From Hungatella sp. UBA3147 (GTDB lineage: Bacteria; Bacillota; Clostridia; Lachnospirales; Lachnospiraceae): DNA of 15,420 nucleotides. The notes under the pieces are model-generated. The model was not told the DNA's origin. It saw only the letters and a program-made list of their open reading frames with translations, and made no database searches. Location of the stretch: positions 1 through 15,420 of the forward strand of contig DEYX01000192.1 of NCBI GenBank assembly GCA_002365025.1. Reading direction: 5' to 3'. Below, piece after piece: positions 1 to 6,949 of the stretch (its first letter is position 1; each line of letters begins with the position of its first letter). A program made the translations under genes and the position numbers.

Positions 1-2
1 CA

Positions 3-80
3 ACCATCAACAGCAATTATGGAAATATTCATTTTATCACCACCGTTGGACCATATATAACCAAATCCTTAGGCCAATAA
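3..80 (+). CDS. possible C-terminal tail of an upstream unidentified protein (partial)
   Basis: An open frame enters from the left edge in frame 3 and stops at TAA 78-80. It gives 25 residues ending in GPYITKSLGQ. Nothing identifies the family. The other two + frames give less protein-like text. No terminator hairpin follows it before the kinase gene at 213, so if real it could be the gene before the kinase in one operon. The visible fragment is too short to judge coding potential, so this is only a guess. Confidence 0.2.
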   Translation, partial: TINSNYGNIHFITTVGPYITKSLGQ

Positions 81-150
81 ATTATTTTTGCAATTTCCGC
101 GTCGTTTTTCTTCCTAAGCGTAAAATGCACCTGCTTTTCGTACAATTTCC

Positions 151-179
151 TTTACTTTCCATTTACAACAATGTAAAAT
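151..179 (+). promoter_or_regulatory. weak sigma-A-like promoter with overlapping 6-bp inverted repeat, upstream of the AgrC-like kinase
   Basis: TTTACT (151-156) and TAAAAT (174-179) are 17 nt apart and would place transcription about 25 nt before the kinase start codon. Overlapping them is a perfect inverted repeat, TTTACA (162-167), ACAA, TGTAAA (172-177), which could be an operator. Neither hexamer is perfect and the region is AT-rich, so chance is a real alternative. AGGAG at 201-205 is the ribosome binding site for the next gene. Confidence 0.3.
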
Positions 180-212
180 ATATACATACATCTACTTGCG
201 AGGAGATACATC

Positions 213-1523
213 ATGACTTATTTTATTTATACACTTACAGGAGCCTTATGTAATTACTTTTTTTGTGTACATTTGCTACCTAATAAATTGACAATTCTAA
301 AACGATTTATTATATTTTTATATGCCTTTAGTACCTTCTACTTTTTTAACCGAATCTATGGACAGGCCAGTACATTTATAACGTTTTTGGGAATCATACT
401 ATTAATCTATTTTTTTACTAATAATCACTATTTGAGTCTATCCTGTTATTTATTTGGATATCTTTATACAATTACATTTAACTACCTGTTTATGTGGATA
501 GCGGGATTTATTTTCAAGATGGATATGGAAGCCTTAATAACCCACCATTTACTGCTTATCGCTTTTTCTTGTATTTACTGCATATTCTGTGGAACTACAA
601 CAAAACTAATTGGCTATTATTTTCATAAAAAATTAGTTATTACTAAATATTTAATTAACGATCATCTACTGAAAGCCATTTTTATTGATCTTTTTCTACT
701 GGTGTTCTTTTACATTTTTAACTTTTCCTATGGGGAACGCCTAGGTTATAATTACGGTGTCATTGCATTAAACGGAATTATCTTCCTATTATTATTTGTA
801 ATCACGGTCTTTCTGATGTATTCCGTTTATAAAGTCACCATGGGAGAACAAGCTTATAAGCACCGCATGGCGCAGTTTGAAAATCTTCGTATCTACACGG
901 AGCGCTTGGAAAATTCTTATGGAATTATGCGTAAATTCAAGCATGACTACATGAACATACTTATTACTATGTCAGGATATCTGAAAGAAGATGATATGGA
1001 TGGACTAAAGGAATATTACGGAGAAAGAATCCTCCCTATCAGCCGTGCATTTACAGAATCGGATACTAAACTGGGAGCTCTATCAAATATTAAAAACACC
1101 GCCATTAAAAGCCTTCTCTCCTCCAAATTTGTCTATATGATAGAAATAGGCATTAAAGCGGAAATAGAACTGACAGAACCTATTAATGATCTAAATATGG
1201 ATTGCCTGGATCTTTCCCGGGTCCTGGGTATATTTTTAGACAATGCCATGGAAGCTGCTACGGAAACAGAAGAAAAGGAAGTGCATTTTTGTATTTTTTA
1301 TAAAGAAAAAGATCTCCATCTCATCATCCAAAACACCGCCCTTCCTCCGTCTCATGCCATATCAGAGCTTCGTAGCCACGAAATTTCAACAAAAGGTGAA
1401 AATAGAGGTATCGGACTTTTTAACGTAGATTTGATTTTAAAAAATTATGAAAATACTATCTGGAGTACTACATATGAAGAACCTTATTTTACACAAGAAC
1501 TAATCCTAATGCATAATGATTAA
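213..1523 (+). CDS. AgrC-like membrane sensor histidine kinase (GHKL ATPase domain)
   Basis: This 436-residue protein has a very hydrophobic N-terminal half (about residues 1-205, roughly six or seven membrane segments) and a cytoplasmic kinase half. The H-box is RKFKHDYMN with His244, the N-box is LDNAMEA with Asn344, and the G-box NRGIGLFN covers about 397-404. This is the HPK10/AgrC architecture, in which the membrane domain usually senses a secreted peptide and the kinase phosphorylates a LytTR partner. The start has AGGAG seven bases upstream. The partner regulator follows after 13 bases, which supports an operon. The membrane half is clearly more AT-rich than the metabolic genes to the right. 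No agrB or agrD is visible, so the ligand is unknown; the family assignment is firm. Confidence 0.9.
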   Translation: MTYFIYTLTGALCNYFFCVHLLPNKLTILKRFIIFLYAFSTFYFFNRIYGQASTFITFLGIILLIYFFTNNHYLSLSCYLFGYLYTITFNYLFMWIAGFIFKMDMEALITHHLLLIAFSCIYCIFCGTTTKLIGYYFHKKLVITKYLINDHLLKAIFIDLFLLVFFYIFNFSYGERLGYNYGVIALNGIIFLLLFVITVFLMYSVYKVTMGEQAYKHRMAQFENLRIYTERLENSYGIMRKFKHDYMNILITMSGYLKEDDMDGLKEYYGERILPISRAFTESDTKLGALSNIKNTAIKSLLSSKFVYMIEIGIKAEIELTEPINDLNMDCLDLSRVLGIFLDNAMEAATETEEKEVHFCIFYKEKDLHLIIQNTALPPSHAISELRSHEISTKGENRGIGLFNVDLILKNYENTIWSTTYEEPYFTQELILMHND

Positions 1524-1536
1524 TAAGGAGTACAAA

Positions 1537-2286
1537 ATGATCCACATATACCTTTGTGAAGATGATAACAGGCAATTATGCCGCTGGAAAGACATCATAG
1601 AAAAATATCTGATAATGAACCCAACAGAATCCAGGCTTTATTGTGCAACCTCAAACCCGGAAGAACTGCTTTCCATGCGAAGGCAATCCAATATTACCGG
1701 ACTTTATTTTCTGGACATTGATTTGCAGTCAAATAAAAATGGAATTGAACTGGCTCAGGAAATACGCAAATATGATCCAAGGGGATATGTTGTCTTTGTA
1801 ACTACTCACAGTGAAATGGCTATTCTTACCTTCCGCTATAAGGTGGAAGCAATGGACTTCATAAGTAAAGATGAAACAGAAACCTTACCAGATCAGATCT
1901 GCTCCTGCATACAAAATGCGGAAACAAATTATAAGAATCAGCTGGACTCCTCCAATCGTCTTTTATCCATAAAGCTGGATAAAGATTCACTGGTTCTGGA
2001 TCAAAATGACATTGTAGCAATTACGACCAGCGACGATTCCCACAAGATCATCGTTCATACAAAAACCGGAATACGTCAGGTTTCAGGCTCATTAAAAGAA
2101 TTCCATGCAACCTTGAATTCCGGTTTCTGCCAGTGCAACCGTTCCACCATCATAAATATGAAACATGTATTAAAGTATTCCAGGGAAAATTCTTTACTTC
2201 ACATGAATAATAAAGAAACCTATTCCGTATCGATTCGTATGATGGGAAAAGTACAGAAAGCTTTAAATAGCATTCATGTTAAATAG
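1537..2286 (+). CDS. AgrA-like LytTR response regulator
   Basis: This 249-residue protein has a receiver domain (about 1-125) with acidic residues Glu8-Asp9-Asp10, phospho-acceptor Asp60 in YFLDIDL, Thr89 and Lys111, followed by a LytTR DNA-binding domain (about 140-245). In S. aureus AgrA, DNA-contact residues are His169, Asn201 and Arg233; here His169, Asn201 and Arg234 fall at matching places, and the FVTTHSE and KVEAMDF blocks also look AgrA-like. An in-frame ATG exists at 1516, but AAGGAG lies just before the ATG at 1537 with suitable spacing, so 1537 is chosen. The gene pairs with the kinase upstream. It probably binds direct-repeat sites and activates transcription. Target genes are not evident in the window. 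Confidence 0.9.
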   Translation: MIHIYLCEDDNRQLCRWKDIIEKYLIMNPTESRLYCATSNPEELLSMRRQSNITGLYFLDIDLQSNKNGIELAQEIRKYDPRGYVVFVTTHSEMAILTFRYKVEAMDFISKDETETLPDQICSCIQNAETNYKNQLDSSNRLLSIKLDKDSLVLDQNDIVAITTSDDSHKIIVHTKTGIRQVSGSLKEFHATLNSGFCQCNRSTIINMKHVLKYSRENSLLHMNNKETYSVSIRMMGKVQKALNSIHVK

Positions 2287-2317
2287 GTCCACTGGACAAT
2301 TTAAGCACAGTTAAAAA

Positions 2318-2367
2318 CAGCAGCCCCTGTCATTCCTTTATGGAATGCTAATGGAGCTGCTGCTTTT
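2318..2367. terminator. bidirectional Rho-independent terminator between convergent operons
   Basis: CAGCAGC (2318-2324) pairs with GCTGCTG (2356-2362), with an inner CATTCC/GGAATG stem (2331-2336 with 2342-2347). An A-run lies on the left (2313-2317) and a CTTTT run on the right, so it can stop transcription on both strands. It lies between the stop codons of the convergent LytTR and ATPase genes. Confidence 0.85.
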
Positions 2368-2390
2368 GATGTGTAATCGTTAAACAAAAC

Positions 2391-3140
2391 CTACCACCAT
2401 TTAATTAAATCCGTCACTTTATTTCGTAATTCTACAAAGTCCTTAGAAGCTATATCCCTAGGCCTTGGCAGATCATTTTTAATCTCTGTTTTTATCGTTG
2501 TAGGCTTATTGGTAAGAACAAGAATCCTTTCCCCTAAATAGACTGCCTCTTCGATATTGTGGGTAATGAAAATAACAGTTGTCCCGTTTCGTTTCCACAG
2601 GCTTAACAGCTCATCCTCCAGCTTAAACCGCAGTTCAATATCCAGCTGCCCATAGGGTTCATCCATTAACAATAACTCCGGCTCTGTAGCAAATGCCCTG
2701 GCGATGACTACCCGCTGGAGCATACTTGCCGAAAGCTGATCAGGATAGTATTTACGGTATTTCGTCAGTCCTACCACCTCTAAATACTCCTCCACCTTCT
2801 GATCCGCCAACTCATTTGAAGTATGTTTAATATCCAGACCAAAACGGATATTTTCTTCTACCGTCAGCCATGGCATCGTTGAATATTCCTGAAAAATATA
2901 TGCAATGCTGTGCTTTTTTAAATCCACTGGCTCATTGTTAATTAATATCTCCCCTTTTGTGGGCTGATAAAGTTTGGTAAGGCTGTTTAAAAATGTTGTT
3001 TTGCCACAGCCTGTAGGCCCTACGATACAAAGGAATTCTCCTTTTTTCACATCAAAGGATATGTCATCCAGAACAAGAAGCTGGTCGAACTGTTTTGTCA
3101 GATTCATTACCTTTACTTTTGTTTCTCTTTTATCTTCCAT
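2391..3140 (-). CDS. NitT/TauT-type ABC transporter ATPase with degenerate signature motif (subunit A)
   Basis: This 249-residue ATPase is of the SsuB/TauB/NrtD type and energises uptake through the two permeases encoded upstream. Walker A is canonical (GPTGCGKTT, 41-49). The Q-loop Gln is at 84, Walker B is LLLMDE (156-161) and the H-loop keeps His194 (ITHN). The signature is LSASM (136-140), not the usual LSGGQ/LSGGM. It is the last gene of the operon, 11 bases after its paralogue, with an AAGGAGG site five bases before ATG. Because the paralogue has complementary defects, the two probably form an asymmetric heterodimer (inference). The transported compound cannot be read from the ATPase. 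Confidence 0.9.
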   Translation of the reverse strand: MEDKRETKVKVMNLTKQFDQLLVLDDISFDVKKGEFLCIVGPTGCGKTTFLNSLTKLYQPTKGEILINNEPVDLKKHSIAYIFQEYSTMPWLTVEENIRFGLDIKHTSNELADQKVEEYLEVVGLTKYRKYYPDQLSASMLQRVVIARAFATEPELLLMDEPYGQLDIELRFKLEDELLSLWKRNGTTVIFITHNIEEAVYLGERILVLTNKPTTIKTEIKNDLPRPRDIASKDFVELRNKVTDLIKWW

Positions 3141-3151
3141 AAACTCCTCCT

Positions 3152-3931
3152 TTACAGCGATTTGTCCATATTTTCAGTTATCTCCTGCCGTAAACGTAGG
3201 AATTCAGAGTCAACATAACTTCTGGGATGTGGCAGATCGATCTTATATTCTTTCTTAATGGCAGAAGGGCAGTTGGTCATCAGGATGATCCGGTCTGCCA
3301 GAAATAACGCTTCCTCAATGTTATTGGTAACGAAGATTACCGTTCTCTTTTCTTTCTGCCAGATTCTCTGAAGCTCTTCCTCCATCATATATCTTGTTTG
3401 GGCATCTAAATGGCCGAAAGGTTCATCCATCAGCATAATATCAGGATTATTGCTGTAAGCTCTGGCAATTCCGACTCTTTGTCTCATTCCGCCTGATAAC
3501 TGGGAGGGATAACTTTTTTCAAACCCTTTTAAACCTACCAGTTCAATATAATGATCTGCAATCTTTTTTATCTCCTCTTTCTTAAATCCACGGACCTTCG
3601 GCCCAAATTCTACATTTCCCATGACTGTAAGCCATGGAAATAATGCTGTCTTCTGATAAACAACTCCTCGTTTCGGAGCAGGAGCAGTCACCTTTTTCCC
3701 ATGATCCATCACTTCCCCGGAGGTGGCCGGCTCTAAACCTGCCAAAATGTTAAGCAAAGTGGTTTTTCCGCACTGTCCCGGTCCAAACAATACCAAAAAT
3801 TCATTTTCCTTGACAGAAAAATCAATGTCCTTTAATACCAGGTTCTTGCCGGTACCGTCAAAGCTTTCAAACTCCTTGGAGACGTGACTGCACTGAAGTA
3901 CTCCTGTTAAAGTCCCTGCTGCTGGTTCCAT
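3152..3931 (-). CDS. NitT/TauT-type ABC transporter ATPase with altered Walker A and H-loop (subunit B)
   Basis: This is the second ATPase of the operon. Numbered from the upstream ATG at 3937, Walker A is GPGQCGKTT (52-60), with Gln55 where Gly is usual. The Q-loop Gln is at 95, the signature is canonical LSGGM (147-151), and Walker B IMLMDE keeps the catalytic Glu172. The H-loop reads VTNN, so the switch histidine is Asn205. I chose the ATG at 3931 because GGGAGG sits eight bases before it and only two bases before the ATG at 3937. It overlaps the permease stop by 25 bases, which suggests translational coupling. Partnering with subunit A is inferred from the matching defects. The reading of both altered codons was checked on the complementary strand. 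Confidence 0.9.
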   Translation of the reverse strand: MEPAAGTLTGVLQCSHVSKEFESFDGTGKNLVLKDIDFSVKENEFLVLFGPGQCGKTTLLNILAGLEPATSGEVMDHGKKVTAPAPKRGVVYQKTALFPWLTVMGNVEFGPKVRGFKKEEIKKIADHYIELVGLKGFEKSYPSQLSGGMRQRVGIARAYSNNPDIMLMDEPFGHLDAQTRYMMEEELQRIWQKEKRTVIFVTNNIEEALFLADRIILMTNCPSAIKKEYKIDLPHPRSYVDSEFLRLRQEITENMDKSL

Positions 3932-4695
3932 ATGCATAACCTCCCTTCCAGCTTTGCCATGGCTGTAGCCAGAATATATCCAACAAGGCCGATTGCCAGC
4001 ATTCCAACCATAATCTGAACGGTATTTCCATTAGTCATTCCCATAACGATCAACCAGCCGACACCTTCATCGGACCGTACCATTTCAGCTCCTACCACCG
4101 CAGACCAGCCTGCTGTAATCGCAATCTGAAGGCCTGCAAAAATGTACGGAATCGAGGAAGGAAGAACAACCCGAAAGAACACCTGACGCTCTGATGCGCC
4201 TAACATTCTGGCAGCTCCCAGTAAAACAGGATCTACGTTTTTCGTGCCATCGTATGTATTCACTGTAATAAAACAAAAGCACCCCAGAAAAATAATAAAG
4301 AACTTACTCTGATCTCCAAGCCCAAACCACAGAATTGACATAGGAATCCAGGCCAAAGGCGGTATCGGACGAATAAATTCAAATATGGGCTTTACAATTG
4401 CTTCTACAGTCTTGGAATACCCCATGGAAACTCCCAAAGTAATCCCTGTAAGAGTTGCGAAAAAGAAGGCAACACCCACTCTATACAGACTGACACCAAT
4501 GTGTACCATCATCGTATGCCTGCCAATGGGGACAGTAAAGCTTTCGAAGAATTTAATGATTATCTCTGAGGCTGGAGGAAGAAACATTCTGGCATTTGTA
4601 AACCTGGCTACCAGTTCCCACAAAAGCAGCAGAGATCCGAAGGCAATCACAGTCATAAAAACTGCAACGTTTTTTCTGAACAATCTGGCTGCCAT
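3907..4695 (-). CDS. ABC transporter permease, SsuC/TauC-like (first of two)
   Basis: This 262-residue inner-membrane protein has about six membrane segments. It carries the NitT/TauT permease block RPIPPLAWIPM near 109-119 and an EAA-type ATPase-docking loop (GAARMLGASERQ, 160-171, followed by VLPSSIP). It forms the translocation path together with the neighbouring permease. A GGGAGGG site lies eight bases before ATG, and only two bases separate it from the preceding permease stop. Length fits the family. Having two different permeases implies a heterodimeric channel, in keeping with the two different ATPases. Confidence 0.92.
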   Translation of the reverse strand: MAARLFRKNVAVFMTVIAFGSLLLLWELVARFTNARMFLPPASEIIIKFFESFTVPIGRHTMMVHIGVSLYRVGVAFFFATLTGITLGVSMGYSKTVEAIVKPIFEFIRPIPPLAWIPMSILWFGLGDQSKFFIIFLGCFCFITVNTYDGTKNVDPVLLGAARMLGASERQVFFRVVLPSSIPYIFAGLQIAITAGWSAVVGAEMVRSDEGVGWLIVMGMTNGNTVQIMVGMLAIGLVGYILATAMAKLEGRLCIWNQQQGL

Positions 4696-4697
4696 GG

Positions 4698-5483
4698 CTA
4701 TTTCCCTCCCTTTACGAACTTATTCTGTAATTTTTCCAGTATATAGGATAACAAAAAACCAATCACTCCTATTGTGATCATTCCTACTAAAATTACATCT
4801 GGCCGTCCCAGCATTCTTGCCACCTGAATCATATAACCCAGACCTCTTGTTGCTGCCAGAAGCTCTGCTGCCACCAGCGCAACCCAGGAGGACCCAAGTG
4901 CAAGTCTTAATCCTGTAAATATCATTGGAAGGGCAGTTGGAATCGCCACTTTAAATAACATCTGCTTATTAGAGGCACCAAAGGTACTTGCAACCCACAA
5001 GTGAACACGGCTGGTTCTCTTGATCCCTGCATAGGAGTTGATGGTAGCACTGATAAAAGCTGCAAAAAATATAATTCCAACCTTTGACCAGTAGCCAATT
5101 CCCAGCCACAGAATCATCAAAGGAATCCAGGCAAGTGCGGGAATCGGACGTATTACGTCAAACAATGGCTTGGCAAACAGCTCAAATCTCCTGCTCCATG
5201 CCATGGCAATCCCCAGAGGCACCCCAATGACTACTCCAACGGTATAACCTCCCAGTGCAATCTTCATACTGGCTCCTATATGCTGGAGAAGGGTCGCTCC
5301 ATCTGGATTGACCCCTCCTGTTAGTTTATATAGAAATGTATTCAGTACCTTTGCCGGACTGGGAAGCATCATGGGAGAGATCAGGTGCAAAATATCGGTT
5401 ACCAGCTCCCAGATAAAGAGCACAGTAAGAACAGAGCATACTGACATCAGCCAGTATTTATATTTTGCTTTCTCCTTCTTCAT
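4698..5483 (-). CDS. ABC transporter permease, SsuC/TauC-like (second of two)
   Basis: This membrane permease of about 261 residues has the block RPIPALAWIPL and a diverged docking loop (VASTFGASNKQMLFKVAIP) in which the usual Glu-Ala-Ala is not kept. An ATG also occurs at 5489, but AGGAGG lies one base before it and seven bases before the ATG at 5483, so 5483 is preferred. The gene lies 11 bases after the binding-protein stop. It differs clearly in sequence from the other permease, so the pair is an old duplication rather than a recent copy. The family call is firm; the substrate is unknown. Confidence 0.92.
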   Translation of the reverse strand: MKKEKAKYKYWLMSVCSVLTVLFIWELVTDILHLISPMMLPSPAKVLNTFLYKLTGGVNPDGATLLQHIGASMKIALGGYTVGVVIGVPLGIAMAWSRRFELFAKPLFDVIRPIPALAWIPLMILWLGIGYWSKVGIIFFAAFISATINSYAGIKRTSRVHLWVASTFGASNKQMLFKVAIPTALPMIFTGLRLALGSSWVALVAAELLAATRGLGYMIQVARMLGRPDVILVGMITIGVIGFLLSYILEKLQNKFVKGGK

Positions 5484-5494
5484 TTCCATTCCTC

Positions 5495-6577
5495 CTAATT
5501 GTTTTTAACGAATTCCGGATCAATATTTTTGTCAAACTTATCTATGAGCTCAGGCTCCAGCTGGCCAAGGCTTATATAGAATTCGCCAAGCTCTCTGGCA
5601 AAACTGCCCAGTTCACGATTGCTCCAGTCTTCCGCTGTGATAAACTGAACTCTGCCTAAATCACTGACACAGCTTTCTCTTGTAGTCTCTGCACCTGCTT
5701 CTTTTAAAAATTCTACCATCAGATCTGCAGCCATATCAGTATCTTCATTCAGAGCCTTACAAGCCTCCATAATACAATTCAGGTATTTCTGAACCAGTTC
5801 CGGTTTTCCTTCCACTGCTTTTCTGTTAGCAACTACCATATCTACATATCTGGTTCCAAGGTCTGCCAGATTGCCTACCTGAACCATACCGTCATCCACT
5901 GCTTCAAAAAATGTAGGTACGTTAAGAGCTACCGCATCACACTGATTTGCCTGTAAGGCCTGATAAGCCTGGGCGGTATCCATATTAACAATGTTTACAT
6001 CTGTAATTCCAAGCCCCAGCTTCTCCAGCCATTTTAATGTGGTAAAATGCTGTGCTGTTCCTATTGGCAGGAGAATTGTAGCTCCCTTTACAGTCTCAGG
6101 ACTGCCAAGTACATTGGGGTAAGAAGGGTTGTAGCCCTTAGCACCTGCAATAGCAGAATCAGGCTTTACAAATACTCCCAGACCATCCGTAGACTCCAGA
6201 ACTTCTCCTATAATCATCATGTCATAATTAGCGACTCCTGTCACCGCTGCTGCGCCCATTGCTCCAACATCCCATAAATCTGCCGCCAATGCTTCATTCA
6301 TCGGTGCGCCTGTTGCAAACATAACTGTTTCCATTTTAAAACCAGCTTTTTCATCCAGTTTATTCTTCTTAATATACTCTGTGGGAAGACTGGTGATAAA
6401 CGGCATCATGGCAACTCTTAACACCGGCAAATCTCCTGCTGCCTCTGTATTGGAATTAGCTCCGCTTTCTTTTGACGGAACAGAAGCATTTCCGCCTCCC
6501 TTTCCACAAGCTGACAGTACCATGGTCAGAGCCATAACCGCTGCTGCGATCTTCATAACTTTTTTGCTTTTTCTCAT
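5495..6577 (-). CDS. substrate-binding lipoprotein of NitT/TauT ABC transporter (SsuA/NMT1-like)
   Basis: This 360-residue binding protein captures the ligand outside the membrane and delivers it to the permeases. It begins MRKSKK, then a hydrophobic stretch and a lipobox LSAC with Cys24 as the lipid-anchor site. A low-complexity linker follows, then a periplasmic-binding fold of the SsuA/TauA/ThiY group (blocks such as PFITSLPTEYIKK, GAMGAAAV and YQALQANQCDAVALN). ATG 6577 was chosen because AGGAGG is seven bases upstream and the lipoprotein signal starts there, although the frame is open to 6607. It is first in the operon. Known relatives bind sulfonates, nitrate, taurine or pyrimidine compounds. 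Nearby sulfatases suggest a sulfur-containing or anionic ligand, but that is inference. Confidence 0.9.
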   Translation of the reverse strand: MRKSKKVMKIAAAVMALTMVLSACGKGGGNASVPSKESGANSNTEAAGDLPVLRVAMMPFITSLPTEYIKKNKLDEKAGFKMETVMFATGAPMNEALAADLWDVGAMGAAAVTGVANYDMMIIGEVLESTDGLGVFVKPDSAIAGAKGYNPSYPNVLGSPETVKGATILLPIGTAQHFTTLKWLEKLGLGITDVNIVNMDTAQAYQALQANQCDAVALNVPTFFEAVDDGMVQVGNLADLGTRYVDMVVANRKAVEGKPELVQKYLNCIMEACKALNEDTDMAADLMVEFLKEAGAETTRESCVSDLGRVQFITAEDWSNRELGSFARELGEFYISLGQLEPELIDKFDKNIDPEFVKNN

Positions 6578-6632
6578 ATTACATCCTCCTCGTATAATAG
6601 TTTGCAACTTTTCCCCTATCCTGTTTACAAAT

Positions 6633-6688
6633 GGAAATACGAATTTATCCGACTTGCCGCATCCAACTCTTTTTTCTTTCGTATTTCC
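6633..6688 (-). repeat. perfect 11-bp inverted repeat in the leader of the transporter operon
   Basis: GGAAATACGAA (6633-6643) and its exact reverse complement (6678-6688) are separated by 34 bases. The pair lies between the likely -10 and the start codon of the binding protein, so it would be transcribed and could form a long-loop stem. The loop holds the 12-mer shared with the sulfatase promoter. It could act as an RNA hairpin or as two operator half-sites. No known riboswitch class is recognised. Confidence 0.6.
6650..6661 (-). promoter_or_regulatory. 12-bp motif TGCGGCAAGTCG shared with the sulfatase-operon leader
   Basis: Read on the - strand this is TGCGGCAAGTCG. The same 12 bases occur at 13248-13259 on the + strand, just after the sulfatase promoter, so the two copies are inverted relative to their - strand genes. 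I found no other exact copy in the window. It is a candidate binding site for a common regulator. Confidence 0.45.
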
Positions 6689-6701
6689 TTCTTGTATTAT
6701 G

Positions 6702-6715
6702 ATTATATAATAGCA
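6702..6715 (-). promoter_or_regulatory. -10 element of the transporter-operon promoter
   Basis: A perfect TATAAT lies at 6702-6707 on the - strand. An overlapping extended form, TGC plus TATTAT, lies at 6707-6715. No good -35 is found 16-18 bases upstream. That pattern is usual for promoters that need an activator. The start of transcription would be near 6695, giving a leader of about 118 bases. Confidence 0.5.
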
Positions 6716-6786
6716 ATAGTACCTCTGTTTTTTTATTATTTTATTTTTCTTTTGCTTTTCGGATGGATTTTATTAAAATGAAATAA

Positions 6787-6827
6787 TTGACTTTTCTAAT
6801 TTTGACTTTTGTTTTGTTATTTTGACT
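6787..6827 (-). repeat. three AGTCAA direct repeats upstream of the transporter promoter
   Basis: The hexamer occurs at 6787-6792, 6802-6807 and 6822-6827, each with extra A bases around it, at start-to-start spacings of 15 and 20. They lie roughly 90-130 bases upstream of the inferred transcription start, a place suited to an activator. The tract is A-rich, so part of the likeness may be compositional. Confidence 0.35.
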
Positions 6828-6892
6828 GAATTCTGATGCTGCAGGAATCTCCTCCTGCTGTGGCTGCACCTTATCCATTTTTGCAAAATTCT

Positions 6893-6930
6893 ATAAAAAG
6901 ATGACCGCTCAGTTAACAGCTGGCGGTCAT
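6893..6930 (-). terminator. Rho-independent terminator of the sulfatase/YesMN operon
   Basis: ATGACCGC and GCGGTCAT form a perfect 8-bp stem (6901-6908 with 6923-6930), with a possible CAG/CTG extension into the loop. On the - strand it is followed by CTTTTTAT. It begins 20 bases after the stop codon of the last gene in the operon. Confidence 0.85.
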
Positions 6931-6949
6931 ACAATATTATCCCCTCTTC

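Larger units (their letters stand above)
6578..6949. other. intergenic region between sulfatase operon end and transporter operon start
   Basis: This gap of about 370 bases holds, in - strand order, the sulfatase terminator (6893-6930), a short hairpin (GCAGGA 6841-6846 with TCCTGC 6853-6858), three AGTCAA repeats (6787-6827), an A-rich tract, a perfect -10 (6702-6707) and the inverted-repeat leader (6633-6688). It reads as the promoter and leader of the transporter operon. I see no convincing gene in it. Confidence 0.7.

Noticed and set aside
125..253. 42-residue + strand frame with an AgrD-like HTSTCEE stretch overlapping the kinase start
   Set aside because: It has no ribosome binding site, its Cys codon falls next to the kinase ribosome site, it overlaps the kinase coding region, and it lacks the usual amphipathic and acidic parts of AgrD.
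6841..6858. GCAGGA/TCCTGC hairpin as a terminator
   Set aside because: The stem is only six pairs and has no T-run on either side; the real terminator is at 6893-6930.
6741..6878. 45-codon open frame on the - strand starting MDKVQPQQEE between terminator and transporter promoter
   Set aside because: No ribosome binding site precedes it, it starts just after a terminator T-run, and its second half is low-complexity A-rich sequence overlapping the promoter repeats.
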